NCBI RefSeq assembly: GCF_963678635.1
Contig: NC_087069.1
Span: forward strand, 3,916,166-3,980,165
DNA: 64,000 nucleotides
Reading direction: 5' to 3'
Source of the DNA: Symsagittifera roscoffensis
Taxonomy: Eukaryota > Xenacoelomorpha > Acoela > Convolutidae
The position numbers were made by a program, and so were the translations under genes. Within the stretch, counting starts at the first letter, position 1, and every line of letters begins with the position of its first letter. Under the pieces are notes generated by a model. That model had not been told where the DNA came from and searched no databases. It was given only the letters and a program-made list of their open reading frames with translations. Positions 14,574-25,725 of this stretch are shown piece by piece.

Positions 14574-17500
14574 TTAATGAAAAAATAGATCAAGTCTTTG
14601 AAAAACTTGATTGTGCAGCAAAAATCAACATTGCCTTGGGATTTGTGTTACGTAATATAGAAACAAGCGAATATCGTTATTTCTACGCTCATGAAAATAA
14701 CACACTCTTTGATAAATCTATACTTCTTTGTACTAAAGCAGACTTGACAACTATACAGAACAAGGTCAATGAGCAAGATATCATTGAAATTTGTACACAA
14801 GAGAGACAAAATACGAAATGGCGATTCAAGCTGAACACTAATGTAACCATTTTTGCAGCCTTACTGAAAAATGTACCTATGGCATGTCCAGATTCTGTGA
14901 TTCCCGCACCACTTCTGAGGAATAACCATGTTAATTGTTTCATTTCGAATCAAGACACAAAACAACCATACAATGACAATTTGTGTTTGTTTCGAGTGCT
15001 TGCAGTTCATTTACATGGAACAACTGGTCTTGAAACATCCACTTCCAAGATTCTTAACGATTTTCTGGAGAAATCGGGTTGTGATCCGAAACAGTTTTGT
15101 GGAGTTTCGATAGATAATCTACCAGTAGCTGAAGATGTAGTAGAGAAAAACATCTTTATCTACGATATAAACATTGAAGATGGAGACTTCGTGGGAGAAT
15201 TAGCTCGGAGAAGTATCGGTAAATATGAGAACACAGTGAAACTTCTACGATACAACAACCACATTATTAACGTCAATAACATCGACAACTTCTTCAAATG
15301 CTTCCGATGCCCAACTTGCGATACATTTTTCTACAAAGCAGACCACTTCAACAAGCATCTCCTACGATGCAAAGATCGAATCAAAAACATTTACCCCAAA
15401 AATGTTTATACTCTACGAGAGACGTTATTTGAAAAACTGGATGGGTTCAATATCGAGTACACAAAAGAACAAACCTTATTCAAAAATGTCGTTATTTTTG
15501 ACTTTGAAACAATTTGCATTCCATCCGAAGAACTAAAACCAACCGAAACAATAACTTGGATCGGGAAGCATGGACCCATATCAGTGTCAATTTCATCCAA
15601 TTTGCTTGACAAACCCATTCTTTTGTGTGACAATGATCCACAATCCCTCATTATTGACTTTGTGGCAAACTTGGAGTTGTTAGCCGAAAAAATAAAACCG
15701 AAATGCGATCAAAGTTTCTGGAAATTGAAAATAACATCAAAAAGCGATTACACACAATTTTCAGCTTACTTAATGAACGAGTTAGTTTTAACAAGATTGA
15801 AGCAAGAGAGTACGAAGATGAATGTATCGAGAATGAGGAAGAAACAGACGCATCCACTCACTTTCTCAGGATTCAAAAAAATCAATTGATTGATTTGATG
15901 CAGCATCTAGAGAGATACACCAATACTCAACCAGTATTTGGATTCAACAGTGGTCGGTATGATATAAACCTCATTAAATCATACCTCATTCCCTACCTTA
16001 TCAAGGAAAAAGAAATTGAACCATCAGTTATCAAGAAAGCAAACGACTTTGTTTCCTTCAAATTTGGAGATGTTCAGCTTCTGGACATTATGAAGTTTTT
16101 GGGTTGAGCTACTACCTTAGACTCTTTTCTAAAAGCTTACAAAGCCAGTGAGCTGAAAGGATACTTTCCATACGAGTAGTTTGATACTCCGAACAAGCTT
16201 GATGAACAACAACTACCCTCGTATGATGACTTCTACAGCAAACTGAAGAATAGTAACCCTCTCGATAAAGAGTTTGATGATTATCAAAAACTTCTTAACA
16301 CTGGGATAACTGAAGAGCAAGCCTTGAAAAAACTCGGTCTCAAAACCAAACCAGCTACGGGATTGGAAAACTACAACTACCTTAAATCTATCTGGGAACA
16401 GGAAAAGATGACAACATTTCGCGAATTTCTACGGTGGTATAACAACAAAGATGTTGTTCCTACCCTTGATGCTATGCAGAAAATGATTGAATTTTATCAT
16501 GACAAAAGGATAGATATGTTAAAGCTCTGCTGCACACTACCGAATCTAGCCAACATCTGTCTACACAAATCAACAGACTATAAGTTTTACTCATTCTTTT
16601 CGAGTGATAGTGACTTGCTTGAAAAAATATGGGAAGATTTGACCGGTGGTCCCTCAATTGTTTTCACAAGGAAAGCAGTAGCAAATGAAACCTTTATTCG
16701 AAAATCAAACATTTTGTGTAAATCAATCGTTGGGATTGATGCTAGTCAACTCTATCCTTATTCTATGTGTCAGGATATGCCCACAGGTTTGTATACGAGA
16801 TGGGACTACGATGAAGAAACACAAAAATTCAAGGCAAGGCAAAATCGAGTTCGAACGTTTGAAAATATGGTCATGTCATACTTTCAAGCAAACAGAACTG
16901 AATGTAAAATTGAGAGTTACTACACTACAGGAAAACAGAAAAAAATTGATTGCTTTAGTGTTGATGGTTATTGCAACCATTGTAAGACTGTCTTTGAAGC
17001 AATGGGTTGTCATTTCCATTTTTGTTCTTGTCAAGAAACTAGACCAAGCCTAACTGATGATGATATCAAACGAGGAACCAAGAAAAGAGAAATGGATGAA
17101 CTTCGAAAAGACTACATTCGAGAAAAAGGATACTCTATAGAAGAAATGTGGGAGTGTAGCTGGTGGGATCAATTTAAAAACAATGTAGACGTGAAAAATC
17201 ACGTTAGAACTCATTTTCCCTTCAAAAGACCTCTTTCTGCCAATTCATTAGTGCAAAACGTTAGAAGTGAAAAATGTTCGGCTATGTGCAATGCGATCTG
17301 AGTGTTCGAGATGAGCTTAAAGCAAAATTTTCCAATTTCCCACCTCTTTTCAAAAATATTGATGTTTCCAGAAACGATGTTGGTGAATATATGGAGACAT
17401 ATGCGGAAGAAAACGATTTGTTAAAACAATCGCAAAGAATGTTAATATCCAGCTTCAAATTGACCAACGGAACACTTATCACACCACTTTTCAATTTTTA

Positions 17501-18463
17501 CTTGAATCTAGGACTACAGTGTACAAAAATTCATCGTTTTGTACAATACACACCGCATAAAGTATTCAACAGTTTTCTTCAGTCTGTTCTTGATGCTAGG
17601 CGAGCCGGCGATGAAAATCCATTATCTGGCGTAGTAACCGAAACAATGAAACTTCTAGGAAACAGTTCCTACGGCCATCAAATAATGGACAGATCAAAAC
17701 ATACCATGACAAAATATCTTGGAGACGAAAAAACCCACAAAGCTATCAATAATCAATTCTTCAAGAGACTTAATATCGTAGCTAAAGATTTGTATGAAGT
17801 GAAACTTGTTAAATCTACTATAGAGCATCGTGAACCAATTATAGTAGGATTTTTTATACTACAGTATGCCAAGTTGAGAATGTTGGAGTTGTATTATAAC
17901 TTTTTCGATGAATTTTGCGATGTCAACAAATTCGAAGAACTCTAATGGATACAGATTCCCTCTATTTGGCTTTGGCAGAAGAAGATTTAGATGATTGTAT
18001 CCTTCCCAGCAAGCGAGCAGAATGGACTGAAAGGCGAAGCAAGGACTGTCGAGACGATTTCAGAGCCGATGCAAAAAACAACTTTTTTCCCCGTACTTTC
18101 TGTTCTAAAGATAAAAAACATGACAAGAGAGAACCAGGATTGTTCAAGGAGGAGTTCAGATGCACCGAAATGTTATGCCTGTGTAGTAAAACCTATTGCT
18201 GTTACGATAGTAAAAGTCAAAAGTATAAGTTTAGCAGTAAAGGTCTGAACAAACGTGCATTAGAAGACTCTGGAGATGGACCAATGGCAAAGTATCGACA
18301 AGTACTGGATGAGGCAGTGAATTTGAAGTCAACGAATAGAGGATTTAAAACGATTAACCATGCAGTCGCAACTTATGAACAAACTAAAAAAGGACTGAGC
18401 TATTTTTACCCTAAACGGGAAGTTGAATGTGATGGAATACATACTAAACCTCTAAACTTGTAA
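14574..18463 (+). pseudogene. Protein-primed family B DNA polymerase of the Maverick (PolB), frameshifted
   Basis: This is the replicative polymerase of Maverick/Polinton elements, which primes from a terminal protein. In order: an OTU-like segment and a C2HC finger (14.97-15.38 kb); Exo I FDFETICIPSE near 15.5 kb; Exo II FGFNSGRYDINLIK near 15.95 kb; motif A GIDASQLYPYS near 16.74 kb; a Cys-rich Vsr-like insert (16.93-17.17 kb); motif B KLLGNSSYG near 17.66 kb; motif C MDTDSLYL near 17.95 kb. Breaks: frameshift near 15.70 kb, in-frame TGA at 16105 and TAG at 16177, frameshifts near 17.28 and 17.94 kb. With the finger part it would span about 1,440 codons, close to other animal Mavericks. All catalytic motifs are still readable, so decay is fairly recent. 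Confidence 0.93.
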
Positions 18464-18965
18464 GAGATTTTGTAGTAAAATTGTATACGAAGATGTGAAT
18501 TAATACATTTTCTCTGTAATTAACCTTTTTTTTGAAAAAACTTTTTTTAAACGCTACGTTTGGATTAACAGTATGTTGTTTTTTGATTAGTAAGACTTTT
18601 ACAATCTGGAAAATTGGCTAAATCAAGCTCCAAAAAACTCGGGTGCCAAAACTTTTTTTGAAAATTGCCATCTGAAACTTTACCATCTTACCATCTGAAA
18701 CCTACCACATCGTAATACATTAGGAATCCTATTCCCTAATGAGTTCTTAAATCCCTACAAAGAATTTCTTAGACATAGGGAAATCTATACATGAGAAATT
18801 CGGGCGCCGAAAATTTTTCTGAAACTTACCATCTGAAACCTCGTATCTTAATACATTGGGAAACCTATTACCTATCTTAATACATTGGGAAATCTATAGC
18901 CTATGTTAATACATAGGATGAGGACCGGATACTCTATAGCCTATGTTAATACATGGGGGTCCTCA
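18464..18965. repeat. Non-coding stretch with nested short direct repeats
   Basis: No gene is visible. GGGTGCCAAAACTTT...TTGCCATCTGAAAC near 18.64-18.68 kb recurs as GGGCGCCGAAAATTT...TTACCATCTGAAAC near 18.80-18.84 kb. CTTAATACATTGGGAAA occurs twice (about 18.85 and 18.87 kb), and CTATAGCCTATGTTAATACAT twice (about 18.89 and 18.93 kb). It may be the terminal non-coding part of the Maverick or the leader of the next element. Confidence 0.6.
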
Positions 18966-18987
18966 CCCCCCCCCCCCCCCCCCCCCC
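18966..18987 (+). repeat. Run of 22 cytosines
   Basis: This is an uninterrupted C run directly after ...GGGGGTCCTCA, in otherwise AT-rich DNA. It sits exactly where sequence character changes from Maverick-side repeats to G-poor sequence. It could be a structural feature (i-motif/G4 capable), an insertion scar or an assembly artefact. Confidence 0.9.
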
Positions 18988-18989
18988 GC

Positions 18990-21350
18990 TGAACTTCCCC
19001 AACATATACTACTCCCAACCATCTCATACATCAGAAACAAAAACAACTCACAATGAAAGAAAAAATAGAAAACTGACAGAAAAGATTTTACCACAGGTTA
19101 TTCAACAAAAATCTGAACAAAGAGAATCATCACGATATAGAAGTCAGCCACGAAAAAATTATAAAACATTCATTTCACAATCTAAAATATTAAAGAAAGT
19201 TGAATTTCAAAAACAACTCTAAGTTTAATATTAAGATTCTTGTAGTCATTTTGACTTCTCACATTTTCGTAATAACATGCTGAAAACACATTTGAACAAT
19301 TCTAGTTCAAAATCAGTCAATAGGATTCACTCAAAATCATCACCTTATTGACACCAACACAACCTTATTAGCCGATAGATATTAATCTCCAGGCATATTT
19401 ATAACTATAACTTTAAGACCTCCAGGTCAAAAACAAGCAACCCGCTAAAAATTGACTACTAAAATAAACACTTTTTTCAATATTACAAACCTCCCCTATC
19501 AAGTAGTACAAAGATCAACAATATTTTCCCAAGCCAAACCTCAAAAACCCTCCAACCAAAAACAGCAAATTAGCCTAAAGAGCAAAAAACCCATGATCAA
19601 TTGTCCTAAAGTGCAAATACTTGCAAGATACCCCCAATTGTCCACAAAATAAAAACAAAGCTATGAAGACCTCCCAAACACCATAAAATTACCCCTCAAA
19701 AATAAAAAAAAAATTTGACAAAACCCAACCCACTTGTCAAAAAAAAAAAATAATCCGACCACACTTGAATTTAGCCCCCAAAAACTTAAAAAAAGATTCG
19801 ACGAAACGAATCATTTCTCAATTTTTTTTCTCCATAACAGTCAACAATTTTAATAAGTCTTATCTTACAATTTTCTAACCTTCTTAAGTTTTCTATCATT
19901 TTTTTAGCTCAAACTTTTGAAACTGTATTAATTTTTTTCATAATTTTTTGCAACCTTTTTTAAATTTTCTACTCCCTATTCGAAATATATTGCCAACTTT
20001 CCCCAAATCCTTGATCACCTCTACAGGTACGAAAACTTTAAGTCTATTCAAATGTTTCGAACCATCTTTAGTAGAACTGATACTTTCCAACTATTCATAA
20101 CTTTTCTGACATTTTTAACAGCCCTCATCATGACAATGTGCAAATGTATAAACAAGGCAATCGTCACATTTGCTTTAGCAACCGTCTTTTTTATTCTTTT
20201 CCATGAGGAATACTATAACAAACATAAATTTTCTCGATAAAAGTTAAAAACTCAAACATCCTTTCAAAATTGCTAATCAACCACCGCCACACCAGCCCCC
20301 ACCAACAACTTCCCACGAAAACCCAATAACACCTACAACTACCCAAAACCCCCAGACATCAACACGCATTTCTTTTAAAGATAACCCATACACCTTTGAA
20401 GAAAGACACGCACAATTATCTGAATCATTAGAACCTGTTGTTCGCCATGCACCTTTAAGCGAACCACAAAACGAACCGACATATAATCTATATCCCACCC
20501 TACAACAAGATCTCAATAGAGTAAGACATATTAGTCAAAACCAAAATACACTTGAAATTTTCAAACCCCAGAGTTCAATTTAACGTACATCAATCACCTA
20601 CACCAATCTCCCCAGATATTTCTAGTAGCACACTGTCAGTGGGAGTAGCAAACTCCCACAATTGCTCCACAACAAAGCATTTCAAATCTTCCATCAGATT
20701 ATTTAGGTTCAACTCCCACTTCAGAACAAATTAGAGAAAATCCTTTTAACACCCCAGAATCCACCGAGCGCCTACCATATTGGGCATCACACTCATACAC
20801 TCAAGGTGAACCCAAAATAGTTAGGGAACCAAAAGATATTTCTTCTGACACAACATCTTTAACGTTACCCGAAACACTTTCGCTTCCATCAACACCTTCA
20901 ATAAGTCAAATATCACCAACACCTTCTCCCCTAATTTTTCCAACAAATCTTGACGCTAGATACCAAGAACAACCCTCCACAAATACCACCCTACAATTAG
21001 ATTGGAATACATTCGTAGCACCTGTCACATTATTTGGACAACATCAAGAAAGCAGTAGACTTCACAATTGGGCACTAAATAGACTACAATATAGACAAGA
21101 TATTAACAAAGATGTTCAAGAACATAACATCCAAATACTTCAACAAAATAATCTCACACTAAAATTTGAAATCACAGTAAGACTAAATAACATCGTTCGA
21201 CACCCATTTCCACTAGCACCTCCAAATATAACAGCTCAACTTTTACCTCCCCTAATCATAACAACCGAAATCAAATAAAAGTACGATAGACATACTAAGA
21301 AGACAATTGGATATATAAATTTTTACAACCCATTTTCAGGACTATCATAC
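18990..21350 (+). other. G-poor stretch with a decayed Pro/Gln/Thr-rich reading frame
   Basis: There is no long open frame. Broken stretches near 20.28-20.55 kb read as a Pro/Thr/Gln-rich protein (for example NPYTFEERHAQLSESLEP). Near 20.88-21.27 kb another reads (WALNRLQYRQDINKDVQEHN), ending in a stop before the glycoprotein remnant. The plus strand has very few Gs. The layout, a low-complexity protein upstream of an envelope-like gene, suggests the remains of a retroelement or RNA-virus-derived insertion, but I see no reverse transcriptase motif. Confidence 0.4.
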
Positions 21351-21352
21351 AC

Positions 21353-23930
21353 ATGTATATTTTAAAGATTTTCAAATTTCATCACCTTCTTTTTCTAATC
21401 TTTTCCGAACAAAATCAAAATCCTTCTCCTCGCACAGGACCTCAGGATTTATTAGTAACACACTACGATTGTGAAGAAAACGAACCAAAAACACTACATA
21501 TTTATGCTATAAATCAAGTAACACAAAGCGATTCCGAACCGCAAAAAAAGAAACTACAAAAATAGTAGCCACATTATACTCAAAAGCACGAGCTACCACA
21601 CTTACAGGGTATAATTTCACAGCGACTTTTCCCGAAAAAAAGTATATTGTTCACAAGTCTCAAATGAAAATAAAAACCGACTTGATCACGAATCTTTCTA
21701 TGAGAGCAATACAGAAAGACGTTTACATCTACAACCCGAACATTGTAAAAACGAATTAATCAGATTAAATTTAAGATCAAATAAAAACTCAAACAGAAAT
21801 TTAGTAATTTTTCTTTTTTTTCAGGACTCTGCACACCAAGCAGAATGGATTAGAAGAAGAATACCCATACAATGGCGCACACGGAAGATTAACTTATGAT
21901 CTTCGCGATAAACATTGGATACCACACATTGGAATAAATAAACCTTCAAACTGCAAAGCAGATGCAAAAAACAAAGGATGACAAGAAATAATGTTTTTGA
22001 TTGGAAAATACAACTTGAAAAAGTACATATCACACGAGATTAAAATGATAACACTATAATTTACCAAGGAATAAGACTACCTTGCAAAAACGGCCAAGGT
22101 TACTGTGATCATACTACTAGGACACAGGCAACCATTGTCTGGTTTCCCGAAGACACTTGTACGACATTTCAAAAAGCAAAAATATACGCTAGAATGATAA
22201 AATTTCATCAAAAACATTTCATCGAGTCAATACCGTTTGAATACGTAAACCCTGCCCAAATAAGACAAATAATCAAAACTTTAGAAACATCCAATATGTA
22301 GAACATAAATTAACACGTTTTCAAATTTATCAGGAAACAAAACTTGCATGTAAACATAAAAACCCACTCTATATAACACAATATTCCAAAATACTTGTCG
22401 AATACGAACAAAGTTCCAATATGAACACTGGAAAAACATAAAGAATCCCCACGCAACATATCATCCTCTATTTGAAGGAACCTCATACATCCACGTGAAC
22501 CTTCTAAGAAACGCAGGAAATACTCGTGGAAAAGAACCACAAGACACAGAAAGTACACGACTACAGGAACTATCACTCATGAACAACATGTATTTTGGCG
22601 CAATCCATTATGATATCCATTTAGACATGAAATTAGACTACACAGTTTCTAGAATTTTTTAAGAAATGTCACTCTCAGAATTAGAAACACTACATCAACT
22701 ATGTGAGTTAGAAAGAACACAGATTTTACAATCGCTAGCAGTAGCAGTTCTAAAAATACCCTACGCAGGATATTTACCATCCGGAAAAAGATCAAATTTC
22801 CTTGATTATGAAGGAAACAGTCTATGGTTTTAAACTTGCACCAAACAAGTTTCACCTTTTTATGTTTTTGAAGATAAACGATGTTATAAAAGAATTCCGA
22901 TAATCTATAAAAATAAAGTACATTTTGTTGATACACTTTCAAGAGGAATATATGTTTGGGATACAGCAGTTCCATGTGAATCAGAAAATAGCCACAATGT
23001 TGTACAATTAAATCCCGACGAATAAAAACACTATCTACTTACACCATATCCCACACTAATGCAACCATTAAAAAAGTTTTCACCGGAAAGTATTCGAGAT
23101 ATTGCTCTTAACCCGATTATCGATCTACAATCGATAGGAATCTTGTCCAAATTAGATATACAACATCACATTTGTACACAACAATTTCAGGAACTACTAA
23201 CAAAAATGGACACTATACAACGACAATCAATAGATCAAAATTTGCGCAAATTTGCAGAAACCGCAGGCTTTTCAGACTTTACACACAAGATTACAGCGGA
23301 CATTTTAAAGATATTAAAGATTATATATATTTAAACGGCGAAAAATATAGACCATAAAATGTTTTAAGCTTTGTAACTTTGAAAACTAAATTATTGCCTT
23401 TCTAGGATGGCCCTATTACAACTTAGAAAGATTGACTATATTATATGCAATGTTTGACTTTTTTAGATTTGTTTTCTCATTTTTGAAAGGAATCTATAAC
23501 ACATGCGCAATACACACACAAGTTAACCGACAAGCAAGCGTAGCACGCATACTATTTGCAGGATTTTTTGGAATTTTTTCTACATTTATAAAAAAAAAAT
23601 TTTAGACGCACAAATAAAAGAATATAATACAAAACTTTCAACAAAACCGAACCCATATGACGTATCAGAAAACATAACAAATGTATCACCCACAGCACCA
23701 CACTTACCAAACCTACACCAAAATCACCCATTATCCATAGCGTCACAAAATTTTAGAAATTTGGCACACACAAACGCCACAAATTTAAGACCTAATTATA
23801 TACAAAGTCCCATTCATCAAATAGTAAAACAACATTCTCAAAATGACAATACATATGAACAAATAATCGAACAGCCCCACACCACCACTTTTCAGTCTCA
23901 AAATAATAATTTGTTTAGCCCACGATGAGC
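21353..23930 (+). pseudogene. Decayed chuvirus-like envelope glycoprotein (retroelement Env or endogenous virus)
   Basis: Reading across frames from about 21.4 kb, conserved-looking pieces appear in order: DCEENEPKTLHIYAINQVTQ, a Cys-containing segment near 22.1 kb (GYCDHTTRTQATIVWFPEDT), then near 22.67-22.97 kb SELETLHQLCELERTQI and RCYKRIPIIYKNKVHFVDTL. The LCExERTQ...CYxRIPIxYKxKxxFVD pattern matches, from memory, chuvirus surface glycoproteins, which arthropod and nematode BEL/Pao elements have captured as env genes. The protein would mediate membrane fusion. At least eight stops and frameshifts break it. A cytoplasmic-tail-like stretch follows to a stop near 23.93 kb. I see no intact copy. 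Confidence 0.55.
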
Positions 23931-25725
23931 AGACAAATTGGATACTAACACCGTTCGAATTCCCACCTTGCCAACCTCCAAACCTCAATTCCCATCATCC
24001 CACTTTTCCCTTGCCCGCCACCTGATTCAACTCACATTAACACATCATCAGGCATGAATTCTTACGCTACCTCAGATATCACAGTTTTTCAAACTGTTTT
24101 CCAATTTGACAACTCCGATCTAGAAGCCCCCGATGAATCTGCAGACTCCGAACCATCACCTTCAACTTTTTTCAACCCAGCCCTTTAACCTTCTCAAAGC
24201 CTCCCTTTCAACCCATCCACTCCCAAACCCTTTGTCTATCCCGCAATACTCCTTCTCATGTTTCCCAAGCAACTCCAACCTACTCTCCTCTTACAATTGA
24301 ACGTTCCACAAACAATTCCCCTGACATTACCCAAATTTCTGATGAACTAAACTAATTTATAACACTACAACAACAAATACAAAACCCTCACACCCTAACT
24401 ATTCATCAATTATCATCAACAATAACTTCATCAAATCGACCAACTCCTACACCTATTTCAGACTACACCCCATCACTAGATCATTCATCCACATCAACAC
24501 AATCATCTACTAGTACTAACCGTGCTTATAGAACATTTAAACGAAAATTCCCTAATCACCCGTTCCCACCCAAATCCGGAATCGCCCGAGAATATATAAA
24601 TCATCCGACCCATACAAATACTACTAAATATCTCCAGGAAACATTACCCTTCTTTCCTTAAATTACAATTAATCAATCCGACACTAACCCTGAACAACAT
24701 AACTTCGTTGACGAACATGTATTAATATCCACACTTCATTGGACATCCTATTACAACTTTACAAACCACCTTGCTTTACCACTCCTTAACACCTCACATT
24801 AAATCGAACGAATTAAAAACGAAATATTCAGACTAACTACAGCACTAACTCCTCGACAATTCACGCACGTATGATTTAAAAAACTAAAAAAAACCTCGAG
24901 CTAACGAATACTCAATCGAGTGTTATGATCACATTATTATCTGAGCTAACCAAGATCAATTCCTTGACGACGATAGATTCGCTAACCCACAATTAACAGA
25001 AAAACTCTTTATTAAAACACCTTATTTACTCACACTTAGCATATTAGACAAAAAAGATGATCACATCATCTCAGAAGCACTATCCGATATTCAAGCATAC
25101 GAATCATTTTATGAAAAAATTGAATCCTTTTCACTAACCTTTCACTTCCTCACACCAAAAGAACGTGATTTGCATTGTTCACACGACATCATGTTACGAA
25201 CTAAACAAACACTCACCTACACTTATTATCGTTTCATTCAAAGTCTCTTTGATTTACATACACCATCACGACAACCCCATCATAGATTTCAATTCATTAA
25301 CTCCAAATACACATCACCATTTTTTCTTATTTTCACATATTGTATTAAAAACACTAAGTTTCAAGGCATCCTCCGTAATTATGATCCCATCACACAAATG
25401 TATATATTCTGTCCCCTCACTGAAACCTTCAACGTATAAGAATCCCGACCACTAATCGTCCCGCATGAATATATTCATCCTATAAAAATACCTATTTGAG
25501 AATTCATCCACAACACTAAATACAATCACAATTTTTATATACTAATCCAAAACACACCTCATGAATTCTCTGTCGGCACTGAATAACTAAAGACCATTAA
25601 AGCACTCCAATTGCTTTGGCCACTGCTTCAGACTAAAAATATTGTCCGCATATTAGCAAAACTACTAACCACATCTGATGCTATTCACGATATCTTCCCG
25701 CATGGCTTCTTTCCTGACGAGTAGG
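23931..25725 (+). pseudogene. Decayed reading frame of unknown origin downstream of the glycoprotein
   Basis: The plus strand reads, with several stops and frame changes, as one or two proteins. A Ser/Pro-rich start lies near 24.1 kb (LEAPDESADSEPSPSTFF). A continuing stretch at 24.5-25.72 kb includes ERDLHCSHDIMLRTKQTL and ends near KLLTTSDAIHDIFPHGFF. The longest unbroken part is 25170-25439. I do not recognise it. It could be a second structural gene of the same insertion. G content is extremely low here. Confidence 0.35.

Larger units (their letters stand above)
13401..15431. repeat. Second copy of the 2,031-bp direct duplication
   Basis: This is the counterpart of 11370-13400 at a constant offset of 2,031 bp. 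It continues into unique polymerase sequence at 15432, so this is the copy attached to the rest of the polymerase gene. Confidence 0.92.

Noticed and set aside
25170-25439. 89-codon plus-strand frame as an intact gene
   Set aside because: It is the longest fragment of a longer decayed frame with stops on both sides, so it is reported as part of the pseudogene instead.
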